Positions 1 to 7,231 of a stretch of 64,000 bases of DNA are shown one piece after another (the first letter of the stretch is position 1; the number at the start of each line of letters is the position of its first letter). Source of the stretch: Pseudomonas sp. G2-4 (GTDB lineage: Bacteria; Pseudomonadota; Gammaproteobacteria; Pseudomonadales; Pseudomonadaceae). Under the pieces are notes generated by a model, which was given only the letters and a program-made list of their open reading frames with translations, ran no database searches and had not been told where the DNA came from. The stretch spans positions 1,736,001 through 1,800,000 of the forward strand of contig NZ_CP125957.1 in assembly GCF_030064125.1 (NCBI RefSeq), given 5' to 3'. The position numbers and the translations under genes were made by a program.

Positions 1-366
1 ATGGCGGCGATTCCCGACGCCGATGTGGTCATTACCAACCCGACTCACTATGCCGTGGCGCTCAAATACGACCCCGACAAAGGCAACGCCCCGGTGTTGC
101 TGGCCAAGGGCAGTGACTTCCTGGCGCTGAAAATCCGTGAAATTGCCGTGGCCAATGGAGTGATGCTGCTCGAATCCCCGGCCCTGGCGCGGTCGATCTA
201 CTACTCCACTGAGCTCGACCAGGAAATCCCGGGCGGCCTGTACCTGGCCGTGGCCCAGGTACTGGCCTACGTCTACCAGATCCGCCAACACCGCGCGGGC
301 AAGGGCAAGCGGCCCGATCCGCTCAAGGATTTGCCGATTCCGCCGGATTTGCGGCGCGATTCATGA
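1..366 (+). CDS. flhB: FlhB, C-terminal cytoplasmic part (5' truncated by window edge)
   Basis: Flagellar type III export gate protein that switches substrate specificity from rod/hook to filament subunits. Only the last ~121 residues are present. They contain the NPTH autocleavage motif (residues 13-16 of the visible part) followed by HYAVALKYD, typical of the FlhB/YscU C-terminal domain. The membrane part lies upstream of base 1, so the first ATG is an internal methionine, not the true start. The family is normally about 350-380 aa. Position just before flhA fits the Pseudomonas flagellar locus. Confidence 0.95.
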   Translation: MAAIPDADVVITNPTHYAVALKYDPDKGNAPVLLAKGSDFLALKIREIAVANGVMLLESPALARSIYYSTELDQEIPGGLYLAVAQVLAYVYQIRQHRAGKGKRPDPLKDLPIPPDLRRDS

Positions 367-403
367 GTCTGGCTATCGGCAGCAGTTGAATCAGGCGCAA
401 GAA

Positions 404-543
404 CCTGTGGCGAGGGGATTTATCCCCGCTGGCCGCGAAGCGGCCCCAAACCAGACCTACTCAATTCGCCTGGCATACCTGAATATCCCAGATTCAGGGG
501 CCGCTTCGCAGCCCATCGGGGATAAATCCCCTCACCACAGGTT
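404..543. repeat. Paired palindromic repeat, family A variant (A0)
   Basis: Two inverted ends, TGTGGCGAGGGGATTTATCC at the left and its near-complement at the right, enclose a spacer with a second inner stem (GCGAAGCGGCCCC / GGGGCCGCTTCGC). The core is GGGGATTTATCCCC instead of the GGGAGCTTGCTCCC found in the other family A copies of the window. It looks like a REP doublet (REPIN) and sits between flhB and flhA. Confidence 0.85.
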
Positions 544-604
544 CTGCGTCCGGCGGGACATGATTTTCCCTGTAACGCTCTCCATTCCTGCCCCCGACCA
601 AAGT

Positions 605-620
605 TGGAAGGCTTCTTGCA
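605..620 (+). promoter_or_regulatory. Sigma-54 (RpoN) promoter for flhA
   Basis: TGGAAGGCTTCTTGCA matches the -24/-12 consensus TGGCACG-N4-TTGCA, with the invariant GG and GC separated by 10 bases. It lies about 60 bases before the flhA GTG codon, giving a leader of roughly 50 nt. In P. aeruginosa flhA belongs to the RpoN/FleQ-dependent flagellar class, which agrees with this site. No upstream FleQ site was identified. Confidence 0.7.
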
Positions 621-632
621 ACGCCCCGTCTG

Positions 633-647
633 CGCCCGTTTCGGGCG
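633..647 (+). promoter_or_regulatory. Leader hairpin upstream of flhA
   Basis: CGCCCG-TTT-CGGGCG forms a perfect 6-bp stem with a 3-base loop between the sigma-54 promoter and the flhA start, so it would lie in the 5' leader. There is no U-run after it, so it is not an obvious terminator. Confidence 0.4.
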
Positions 648-681
648 TCAAAAGTTTGCTTCACAGGCACGGGGAATATTG

Positions 682-2811
682 GTGGATCGCTCTCAGTTAC
701 TCAGCACCGCGCGCAGCAACGTAGCAGACCTCAGTCGGGGCAATCTGGGCGTGCCGCTGTTGCTGCTGGTCATGCTCGCCATGATGATGCTGCCAGTGCC
801 GCCGTTCCTGCTGGACGTGTTCTTCACGTTCAACATCGCCCTGTCGATCGTGGTACTGCTGGTGTGCGTCTACGCCCTGCGGCCGTTGGATTTCGCGGTA
901 TTCCCGACCATTCTGCTGGTGGCGACGTTGATGCGCCTGGCGTTGAACGTGGCATCGACCCGGGTGGTCATGCTCCACGGCCAGGACGGTCACGCCGCCG
1001 CCGGTAAGGTGATCCAGGCTTTTGGCGAGGTAGTGATCGGCGGTAACTACGTGGTCGGTATCGTGGTCTTCGCCATTTTGATGATCATCAACTTCGTCGT
1101 GGTGACCAAGGGCGCCGGGCGGATTTCCGAGGTGAGCGCGCGTTTCACCCTCGATGCGATGCCTGGCAAGCAAATGGCGATCGACGCCGACCTCAACGCC
1201 GGCCTGATTGACCAGGGCCAGGCCAAGCTGCGTCGCCTGGAAGTGGCCCAGGAAGCCGAGTTCTACGGTTCCATGGACGGTGCCAGCAAATTCGTACGCG
1301 GTGACGCCATCGCCGGCCTGCTGATTCTGTTCATCAACCTGATCGGCGGCATGGCCGTCGGTATCTTTCAACACAACATGACCTTCGGCGACGCCGGCAA
1401 GGTTTACGCCCTGCTGACTATCGGTGACGGTTTGGTGGCGCAATTGCCATCACTGTTGTTATCCACAGCTGCCGCGATCATGGTGACCCGCGCTTCGGGT
1501 TCCGAAGACATGGGCAAGCAGATCGGCCGGCAGATGTTCGCCTCGCCCAAGGCCCTGGCGGTTGCCGCCGGCCTGATGGCGGTGATGGGCCTGGTGCCCG
1601 GCATGCCGCACTTTTCCTTCCTGAGCATGGCGGCCCTGGCGGCGGGTGGTGCCTACCTGTTCTGGAAGAAGCAGAACGTGCAGAAGGTCCAGGCCCTGCA
1701 AGAGGTCAAGCGCCAGCAGGAACTGCTGCCATCGCCGGCCCGCGCCATGGAAACCAAGGAGCTGGGCTGGGACGACGTGACGCCAATCGACATGATCGGC
1801 CTGGAAGTCGGTTACCGCCTGATCCCATTGGTCGACCGTAACCAGGGAGGGCAGTTGCTGGCGCGAATCAAGGGCGTGCGCAAGAAGTTGTCCCAGGATT
1901 TGGGTTTCCTGATGCCCACCGTGCATATCCGCGACAACCTCGACCTGGCGCCTAGCGCCTATCGCCTGACGCTGATGGGCGTGATCCTGGCCGAGGCCGA
2001 GATCTACCCGGACCGCGAGCTGGCGATCAACCCGGGGCAGGTCTACGGCTCGCTCAACGGCATTACCGCCAAGGATCCGGCTTTTGGCCTGGAAGCGGTG
2101 TGGATCGAAATCAGCCAGCGAGCCCAGGCTCAGTCCCTTGGCTACACCGTGGTGGACGCCAGTACCGTCGTGGCGACCCACTTGAACCAGATTCTGTACA
2201 AGCACTCCAGCGAGCTGATTGGCCACGAAGAAGTCCAGCAACTCCTGCAAGTACTGGCCAAAGGCTCGCCGAAGCTGGCTGACGAGCTGGTGCCGGGCGT
2301 GGTGTCGTTGTCGCAGTTGCTCAAGGTGTTGCAGGCGCTGCTGGCCGAACAGGTGCCCGTACGCGACATTCGCAGCATTGCCGAGGCTATCGCCAACAAC
2401 GCCTCCAAGAGTCAAGATACCGCCGCCCTGGTGGCTGCGGTTCGGGTCGGCGTATCCCGCGCAATCGTCCAAAGCATTGTAGGCACTGAGTCTGAGCTGC
2501 CTGTGATCACTCTGGAACCAAGGTTGGAACAGATATTGCTCAATAGTCTGCAGAAGGCAGGACAAGGCTCGGAAGAGGGTGTTCTGCTGGAGCCAAGCAT
2601 GGCCGAGAAGCTGCAGCGTTCGCTGATTGATGCAGCCCAGCGGCAGGAGATGCAAGGCCAACCGGTGATCCTGCTGGTGGCCGGACCGATTCGCGCGATG
2701 CTCTCGCGATTCGGTCGCCTCGCGGTCCCGGGGCTGCATGTGCTGGCGTACCAGGAAATACCGGACAACAAGCAAGTGACCATCGTTGCGACAGTAGGGC
2801 CCAACGGCTGA
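682..2811 (+). CDS. flhA: Flagellar biosynthesis protein FlhA
   Basis: Nonameric export-gate protein of the flagellar type III secretion apparatus in the inner membrane; its cytoplasmic ring receives chaperone-substrate complexes. The product is 709 aa, the usual length. Several hydrophobic helices fill residues ~15-330, followed by the large cytoplasmic domain (~345-709). The FHIPEP signature region is visible (LVATLMRLALNVASTR). The GTG at 682 is preferred over an in-frame TTG at 604 because the latter precedes the sigma-54 promoter, a GGGGA ribosome site lies 6 bases before 682, and the N-terminus MDRSQLLSTARSN matches Pseudomonas FlhA. Confidence 0.96.
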   Translation: MDRSQLLSTARSNVADLSRGNLGVPLLLLVMLAMMMLPVPPFLLDVFFTFNIALSIVVLLVCVYALRPLDFAVFPTILLVATLMRLALNVASTRVVMLHGQDGHAAAGKVIQAFGEVVIGGNYVVGIVVFAILMIINFVVVTKGAGRISEVSARFTLDAMPGKQMAIDADLNAGLIDQGQAKLRRLEVAQEAEFYGSMDGASKFVRGDAIAGLLILFINLIGGMAVGIFQHNMTFGDAGKVYALLTIGDGLVAQLPSLLLSTAAAIMVTRASGSEDMGKQIGRQMFASPKALAVAAGLMAVMGLVPGMPHFSFLSMAALAAGGAYLFWKKQNVQKVQALQEVKRQQELLPSPARAMETKELGWDDVTPIDMIGLEVGYRLIPLVDRNQGGQLLARIKGVRKKLSQDLGFLMPTVHIRDNLDLAPSAYRLTLMGVILAEAEIYPDRELAINPGQVYGSLNGITAKDPAFGLEAVWIEISQRAQAQSLGYTVVDASTVVATHLNQILYKHSSELIGHEEVQQLLQVLAKGSPKLADELVPGVVSLSQLLKVLQALLAEQVPVRDIRSIAEAIANNASKSQDTAALVAAVRVGVSRAIVQSIVGTESELPVITLEPRLEQILLNSLQKAGQGSEEGVLLEPSMAEKLQRSLIDAAQRQEMQGQPVILLVAGPIRAMLSRFGRLAVPGLHVLAYQEIPDNKQVTIVATVGPNG

Positions 2812-2822
2812 GGTAGTGGTTT

Positions 2823-4172
2823 ATGCAAGTGAAGCGTTTTTTCGCCGCCGATATGCGTCAGGCCATGAAGCTGGTTCGTGACGAGCTGGGCGCTGAAGCA
2901 GCCATCATTGGCAATCGCCGGATCGCTGGCGGTGTCGAGTTGACGGCGGCCCTGGATTACAAATTGTCGGCGCTGGCCCCGCGCGTTCCGAACATGGAAC
3001 TCGAGGACGAGCTGCGCAAGACCCAATCGCGTATCGCCAGCGCCCAGGCCGAATTGAGCCTGCGCAGCAGCGAAGGCCAGGCCAGCGCGGGCACCAACCG
3101 TCAATTGTTCGCCGGTCAGCCGCTGACTGCCGGCCTGCCGTTGACCGCTGCCGAACCGCTGGTCGAGCAGGCCCAGGTCGAGCCGCGTCGTGTGGCACCG
3201 GCTCCGGCCGCGCCAAGCGCTGGTATCGATCCACGTGCCCTGGACTCGATGCGCTTTGAACTCAACAGCCTGCGTGAACTGATGGAAGTTCAGCTCGGCT
3301 CCCTGGCGTGGAACCAGCTGCAAGGCAGCCGTCCGGCCCAGGCCAACCTGTGGCGTCGCCTGCAACGCATCGGCCTGTCCGGTCCGTTGTCCCGCGACCT
3401 GCTGGCGCTGATCAACGGTATCGAAGAGCCTCGCCAGGCCTGGCGCATGTTGCTGGCGCACCTGGCGCGGATGATTGCTACGCCGGAAGTCGAGCCGCTG
3501 GAAGAGGGTGGAGTGATTGCGATGGTCGGCCCTGCCGGCATGGGCAAGACCACCACCCTGGCCAAGCTTGCGGCCCGTTATGTACTCAAGTACGGCGCCC
3601 AGAGCATTGCCCTGGTGAGCATGGACAGTTTCCGTATCGGCGCACAGGAACAACTCAAGACCCTGGGCCGGATCCTCAATGTGTCGGTGACCCATGTGGA
3701 CCCGGGCCAGTCCCTGGCCCAGGCGCTGGAACCGTTGCTGCGCAAGCGCGTCGTGCTGATCGATACCGCCGGCCTGCAAGCCAGCGATCCGGCCCTGCGC
3801 ATGCAGCTCGAAAGCCTGGCTGGGCGCGGCATTCGGTCAAAAAATTATCTCGTGTTGGCAACCACCAGCCAAAAGCAGGTTCTAACCGCCGCATACCACA
3901 GCTACAAACGCTGCGGGCTGGCCGGTTGCATCCTGACTAAGCTGGACGAAACGGCAAGCCTGGGCGAGGTGTTGAGCCTGGCGATCGGTCATGAACTACC
4001 GGTGGCCTACCTGACCGACGGACCGCGGATCCCGGATGATTTGCATCTGCCGCGCCGTCATCAACTGGTCAGTCGTGCCGTGAGTGTGCAAATGCAGGAA
4101 GAACCCAGCGAGGAAGCCATGGCTGACATGTTCGCTGATATCTACCACAGCCCGACCAAGCAGGTCGGCTGA
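2823..4172 (+). CDS. flhF: Flagellar SRP-like GTPase FlhF
   Basis: SRP-type GTPase that determines polar placement of the flagellum. It is 449 aa with an N-terminal region starting MQVKRFFAADMRQAM, a low-complexity middle part (~residues 90-140), and the NG-domain with P-loop GPAGMGKT at 236-243. Later GTPase motifs are visible (LIDTAG near 310; TKLDET near 375). It starts 11 bases after flhA, so co-transcription is likely. It acts together with FleN encoded next. Confidence 0.96.
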   Translation: MQVKRFFAADMRQAMKLVRDELGAEAAIIGNRRIAGGVELTAALDYKLSALAPRVPNMELEDELRKTQSRIASAQAELSLRSSEGQASAGTNRQLFAGQPLTAGLPLTAAEPLVEQAQVEPRRVAPAPAAPSAGIDPRALDSMRFELNSLRELMEVQLGSLAWNQLQGSRPAQANLWRRLQRIGLSGPLSRDLLALINGIEEPRQAWRMLLAHLARMIATPEVEPLEEGGVIAMVGPAGMGKTTTLAKLAARYVLKYGAQSIALVSMDSFRIGAQEQLKTLGRILNVSVTHVDPGQSLAQALEPLLRKRVVLIDTAGLQASDPALRMQLESLAGRGIRSKNYLVLATTSQKQVLTAAYHSYKRCGLAGCILTKLDETASLGEVLSLAIGHELPVAYLTDGPRIPDDLHLPRRHQLVSRAVSVQMQEEPSEEAMADMFADIYHSPTKQVG

Positions 4173-4179
4173 GGTAATC

Positions 4180-4269
4180 ATGAATATTTTTTGTACCTAC
4201 ATCGATGGTCTGCCATGCATTGTTCAGAATGTGAACGCGCAGCCAGTAATGTGGCCTCCGTCTAAGTAA
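4180..4269 (+). CDS. Possible 29-aa micro-ORF between flhF and fleN
   Basis: The 116-base gap between flhF and fleN holds an ORF starting ATGAATATT with a GAGG ribosome-site-like sequence 5 bases upstream, and a TAA stop 19 bases before fleN. The peptide (MNIFCTYIDGLPCIVQNVNA, then QPVMWPPSK) contains two cysteines and a Pro-rich end. I recognise no family. It may be a leader peptide, a translational coupler or chance. Its start lies 7 bases after the flhF stop. Confidence 0.3.
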   Translation: MNIFCTYIDGLPCIVQNVNAQPVMWPPSK

Positions 4270-4288
4270 GACAAGGTAAAGAACGAAC

Positions 4289-5119
4289 ATGGGCAGCATG
4301 CATCCCGTACAGGTGATCGCGGTGACCGGCGGCAAAGGTGGCGTCGGGAAGACTAACGTGTCAGTGAACTTGTCCCTGGCTCTGGCAGAGCTTGGCCGAC
4401 GGGTCATGCTGCTGGACGCCGACCTGGGGTTGGCGAACGTCGATGTGCTGCTGGGGCTCACACCCAAGCGCACGCTGGCGGACGTCATCGAAGGTCGCTG
4501 CGAACTGCGCGACGTGCTGCTGCAGGGGCCGGGCGGTATTCGCATCGTGCCGGCTGCCTCTGGCACCCAGAGCATGGTTCATCTGACCCCGGCCCAGCAC
4601 GCTGGCCTGATCCAGGCCTTCAGCGACATCGGTGACAACCTCGATGTGCTGGTGATCGATACGGCTGCCGGTATCGGTGACTCGGTCGTCAGTTTCGTCC
4701 GCGCCGCCCAGGAAGTGCTGCTGGTGGTCTGCGACGAACCGACGTCTATCACCGACGCCTACGCCCTGATCAAATTATTGAACCGTGACTACGGCATGAA
4801 CCGCTTCCGCGTCCTGGCCAACATGGCCCAGAGCCCGCAGGAAGGGCGCAATCTGTTCGCTAAGTTGACGAAGGTCACGGATCGTTTCCTGGATGTTGCC
4901 CTACAGTACGTCGGCGCAGTGCCCTACGACGAAAGCGTACGCAAGGCCGTCCAGAAGCAACGCGCCGTTTATGAAGCCTTTCCCCGTTCCAAATGTGCGC
5001 TGGCGTTCAAGGCTATCGCCCAAAAGGTGGATACCTGGCCACTGCCGGCCAACCCTCGCGGGCATCTGGAATTTTTCGTCGAGCGTCTTGTGCAACAAAC
5101 AGCAGGGCCCGTGCTATGA
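4289..5119 (+). CDS. fleN: Flagellar number regulator FleN (FlhG/MinD-like ATPase)
   Basis: MinD/ParA-type ATPase that limits flagellar number by restraining the master activator FleQ and counteracting FlhF at the pole. It is 276 aa, with a deviant Walker A (GGKGGVGKT, residues 14-22) close to the N-terminus and the sequence DADLGLANVDVLLGL typical of FleN. The start MGSMHPVQVIAVTGG matches Pseudomonas FleN but lacks the three extra N-terminal residues I recall for P. aeruginosa; no in-frame start exists upstream. Its stop overlaps the fliA start (ATGA), indicating translational coupling. Confidence 0.96.
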   Translation: MGSMHPVQVIAVTGGKGGVGKTNVSVNLSLALAELGRRVMLLDADLGLANVDVLLGLTPKRTLADVIEGRCELRDVLLQGPGGIRIVPAASGTQSMVHLTPAQHAGLIQAFSDIGDNLDVLVIDTAAGIGDSVVSFVRAAQEVLLVVCDEPTSITDAYALIKLLNRDYGMNRFRVLANMAQSPQEGRNLFAKLTKVTDRFLDVALQYVGAVPYDESVRKAVQKQRAVYEAFPRSKCALAFKAIAQKVDTWPLPANPRGHLEFFVERLVQQTAGPVL

Positions 5120-5859
5120 CTGCCAGCGGTTACAACCATCTCTACAAAAAATCGGCACGGGACGCCCAATACGAACTGATCGAGCGTTATGCGCCCCTGG
5201 TCAAGCGTATCGCCTATCACTTGCTGGCGCGGTTGCCGGCCAGTGTTCAGGTCGAGGACTTGATCCAGGCCGGCATGATCGGCCTGCTCGAAGTGTCGAA
5301 CAAATACGACGCGAGCAAGGGCGCCAGTTTCGAGACGTATGCCGGTATTCGCATCCGTGGGGCGATGCTCGATGAAGTCCGCAAGGGCGATTGGGCGCCG
5401 CGTTCGGTGCACCGTAATACCCGTATGGTCAGTGATGCGATTCGCGCTATTGAAGCTAAAACCGGGCGTGACGCTAAAGATCACGAGGTTGCGGCCGAAC
5501 TCCAATTGAGTCTCGATGATTATTACGGGATTTTGAACGATACCTTGGGCAGTCGCCTGTTCAGTTTCGACGACCTGCTGCAGGACGGCGAACACGAAGG
5601 GCTGCACGAGGACGGCGCGAGTGCTCACATGGAGCCATCGCGTGACCTGGAAGATGAACGTTTCCAGAGCGCGCTGGCGGATGCGATTGCCAATTTGCCG
5701 GAGCGTGAGCGACTGGTCTTGGCGCTGTACTACGACGAAGAGCTGAACCTCAAGGAAATCGGTGAGGTCCTGGGGGTCAGCGAATCGCGGGTCAGCCAGT
5801 TACACAGCCAGTGCGCGGCCCGTTTGCGGGGGCGTTTGGGGGAGTGGCGAGCGCGCTGA
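5116..5859 (+). CDS. fliA: RNA polymerase sigma-28 factor FliA
   Basis: Sigma factor for late flagellar genes (flagellin, chemotaxis). It is 247 aa, with sigma region 2 (DLIQAGMIGLLEVSNKYD, residues ~45-65; FETYAGIRIRGAMLDE) and region 4 with a helix-turn-helix (LKEIGEVLGVSESRVSQLHS, residues ~213-232). The ATG at 5116 overlaps the fleN stop by 4 bases and gives the canonical N-terminus. An upstream in-frame extension to 4993 lies inside fleN and was rejected. The anti-sigma factor FlgM is not in the window. Confidence 0.97.
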   Translation: MTASGYNHLYKKSARDAQYELIERYAPLVKRIAYHLLARLPASVQVEDLIQAGMIGLLEVSNKYDASKGASFETYAGIRIRGAMLDEVRKGDWAPRSVHRNTRMVSDAIRAIEAKTGRDAKDHEVAAELQLSLDDYYGILNDTLGSRLFSFDDLLQDGEHEGLHEDGASAHMEPSRDLEDERFQSALADAIANLPERERLVLALYYDEELNLKEIGEVLGVSESRVSQLHSQCAARLRGRLGEWRAR

Positions 5860-6013
5860 TTGCAGTGTGGGGACACTGCGAACGGGGCTGGTTTGGCATG
5901 CATTGCGCCAGTCTCCATCCGTTGTGCTCCAGACCGTTGTCGAGTGTTGTGCCGGATTGATTGAAATGGCGCGTTCAGGTGCTGGGCGCGTTTAAGACTG
6001 CTTGGAGGTCGAA

Positions 6014-6397
6014 TTGGACAAGAACATGAAAATCCTCATCGTTGATGACTTCTCAACGATGCGGCGGATCATAAAAAACCTGTTGCGTGACCTTGGGTTC
6101 ACCAACACGGTCGAGGCCGACGATGGCACCACTGCCATTCCGGTCCTCAACAGCGGGAGCATCGACTTTCTGGTGACTGACTGGAACATGCCCGGCATGA
6201 CCGGTATCGACTTGCTGCGCCATGTGCGCGCCGACGAAAAACTCAAGCACCTTCCCGTGCTGATGGTGACTGCCGAAGCCAAGCGCGAGCAGATCATCGA
6301 AGCGGCTCAGGCCGGTGTAAACGGCTATGTGGTCAAACCCTTCACGGCCCAGGCGTTGAAAGAGAAGATCGAGAAAATCTTCGAACGCATCGGTTAA
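6014..6397 (+). CDS. cheY: Chemotaxis response regulator CheY
   Basis: Single receiver-domain protein that, when phosphorylated by CheA, binds the flagellar switch FliM. Counting from the ATG at 6026 ([20 protein letters not shown]; 123 aa) the acidic pocket is D7/D8, the phospho-acceptor D52 ([11 protein letters not shown]), with T82 or T83 and K105 near VKPF. I extend the start to TTG 6014 because GGAGGT at 6004-6009 is well placed for it and too far (16 bases) from the ATG. This would add MDKN. Both starts remain possible. It is 18 bases upstream of cheZ. Confidence 0.93.
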   Translation: MDKNMKILIVDDFSTMRRIIKNLLRDLGFTNTVEADDGTTAIPVLNSGSIDFLVTDWNMPGMTGIDLLRHVRADEKLKHLPVLMVTAEAKREQIIEAAQAGVNGYVVKPFTAQALKEKIEKIFERIG

Positions 6398-6415
6398 CCG
6401 CGACACGGGGGAGCT

Positions 6416-7201
6416 ATGGATAACGAATCTTCAATGGGCGATTTTGAATCGACCCTGAAAAAACATGCCCGCGAACTGGTCGACAGCCTTGAAAAAGGCC
6501 GTTTTGGCGACGCGGTTCAAATGATCCATGAGCTCAACCAGACCCGTGACCGTGGTCTGTATCAGGAAGTGGGCAAGCTCACGCGTGAACTGCACAGCGC
6601 GATTGTCAATTTCCAGATCGACCCGCATATGCCGCAGGCCGAGGAAGTCTCGCAGATCACCGACGCCACCGAGCGCCTGGGTTATGTGGTCAAGCTGACC
6701 GAGGCCGCAGCCAACCGCACCATGGACCTGGTGGAAAGCGCAACGCCGCTGGTCAATGGTCTGAGCGAGGAAGCCCAGGCCTTGAGCACCGACTGGGGCC
6801 GGTTCATGCGTCGCGAAGTCGGCGCTGAAGAGTTTCGCGAGCTGGCCCGTCGGGTCGACGGTTTCCTGACGCGTAGCAGCACCGATAACCGTGCGGTAGC
6901 AAGCAATCTCAACGACATTCTGCTGGCTCAGGACTATCAAGACCTGACCGGTCAGGTGATCAAGCGCGTGACCCAATTGGTCACCGAAGTGGAAAGCAAT
7001 CTGCTCAAACTGGTGTTGATGGCCAGCCAGGTCGACCGCTTTGCAGGCATCGAACACGACCGTGAAGCGATCCTTGCTGAAAAAGATCCACAAAAACATC
7101 TCTCGCAGGGTGAAGGTCCGCAGATTCATGCCGATAAAAGAGAAGACGTTATGTCCGGTCAGGACGATGTGGACGATTTGCTGTCCAGCCTTGGATTCTG
7201 A
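6416..7201 (+). CDS. cheZ: CheY-P phosphatase CheZ
   Basis: Dephosphorylates CheY-P and so terminates the motor signal. It is 261 aa and mostly helical. The catalytic motif region LLAQDYQDLTGQVIKRV (residues ~163-179, with the conserved Asp and Gln) is intact, and the last 15 residues (SGQDDVDDLLSSLGF) are the CheY-tethering peptide. The ATG has a GGGGGAG ribosome site just upstream (6406-6412). It sits between cheY and cheA in the usual order. Confidence 0.96.
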   Translation: MDNESSMGDFESTLKKHARELVDSLEKGRFGDAVQMIHELNQTRDRGLYQEVGKLTRELHSAIVNFQIDPHMPQAEEVSQITDATERLGYVVKLTEAAANRTMDLVESATPLVNGLSEEAQALSTDWGRFMRREVGAEEFRELARRVDGFLTRSSTDNRAVASNLNDILLAQDYQDLTGQVIKRVTQLVTEVESNLLKLVLMASQVDRFAGIEHDREAILAEKDPQKHLSQGEGPQIHADKREDVMSGQDDVDDLLSSLGF

Positions 7202-7231
7202 GTTTTAGCCCTGTTTTAGGAGCAGCCATTA

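Noticed and set aside
604..681. In-frame 5' extension of flhA
   Set aside because: It would start upstream of or within the sigma-54 promoter and is not conserved in FlhA.
2412..3779. 455-codon antisense ORF across flhA and flhF
   Set aside because: Shadow frame; it crosses two certain genes and has biased His/Gln/Arg composition.
5894..5909. Sigma-54-like TGGCATGCATTGCGCC before cheY
   Set aside because: GG-N10-GC spacing can be fitted, but the TT of the -12 element is missing, so support is weak compared with the flhA site.
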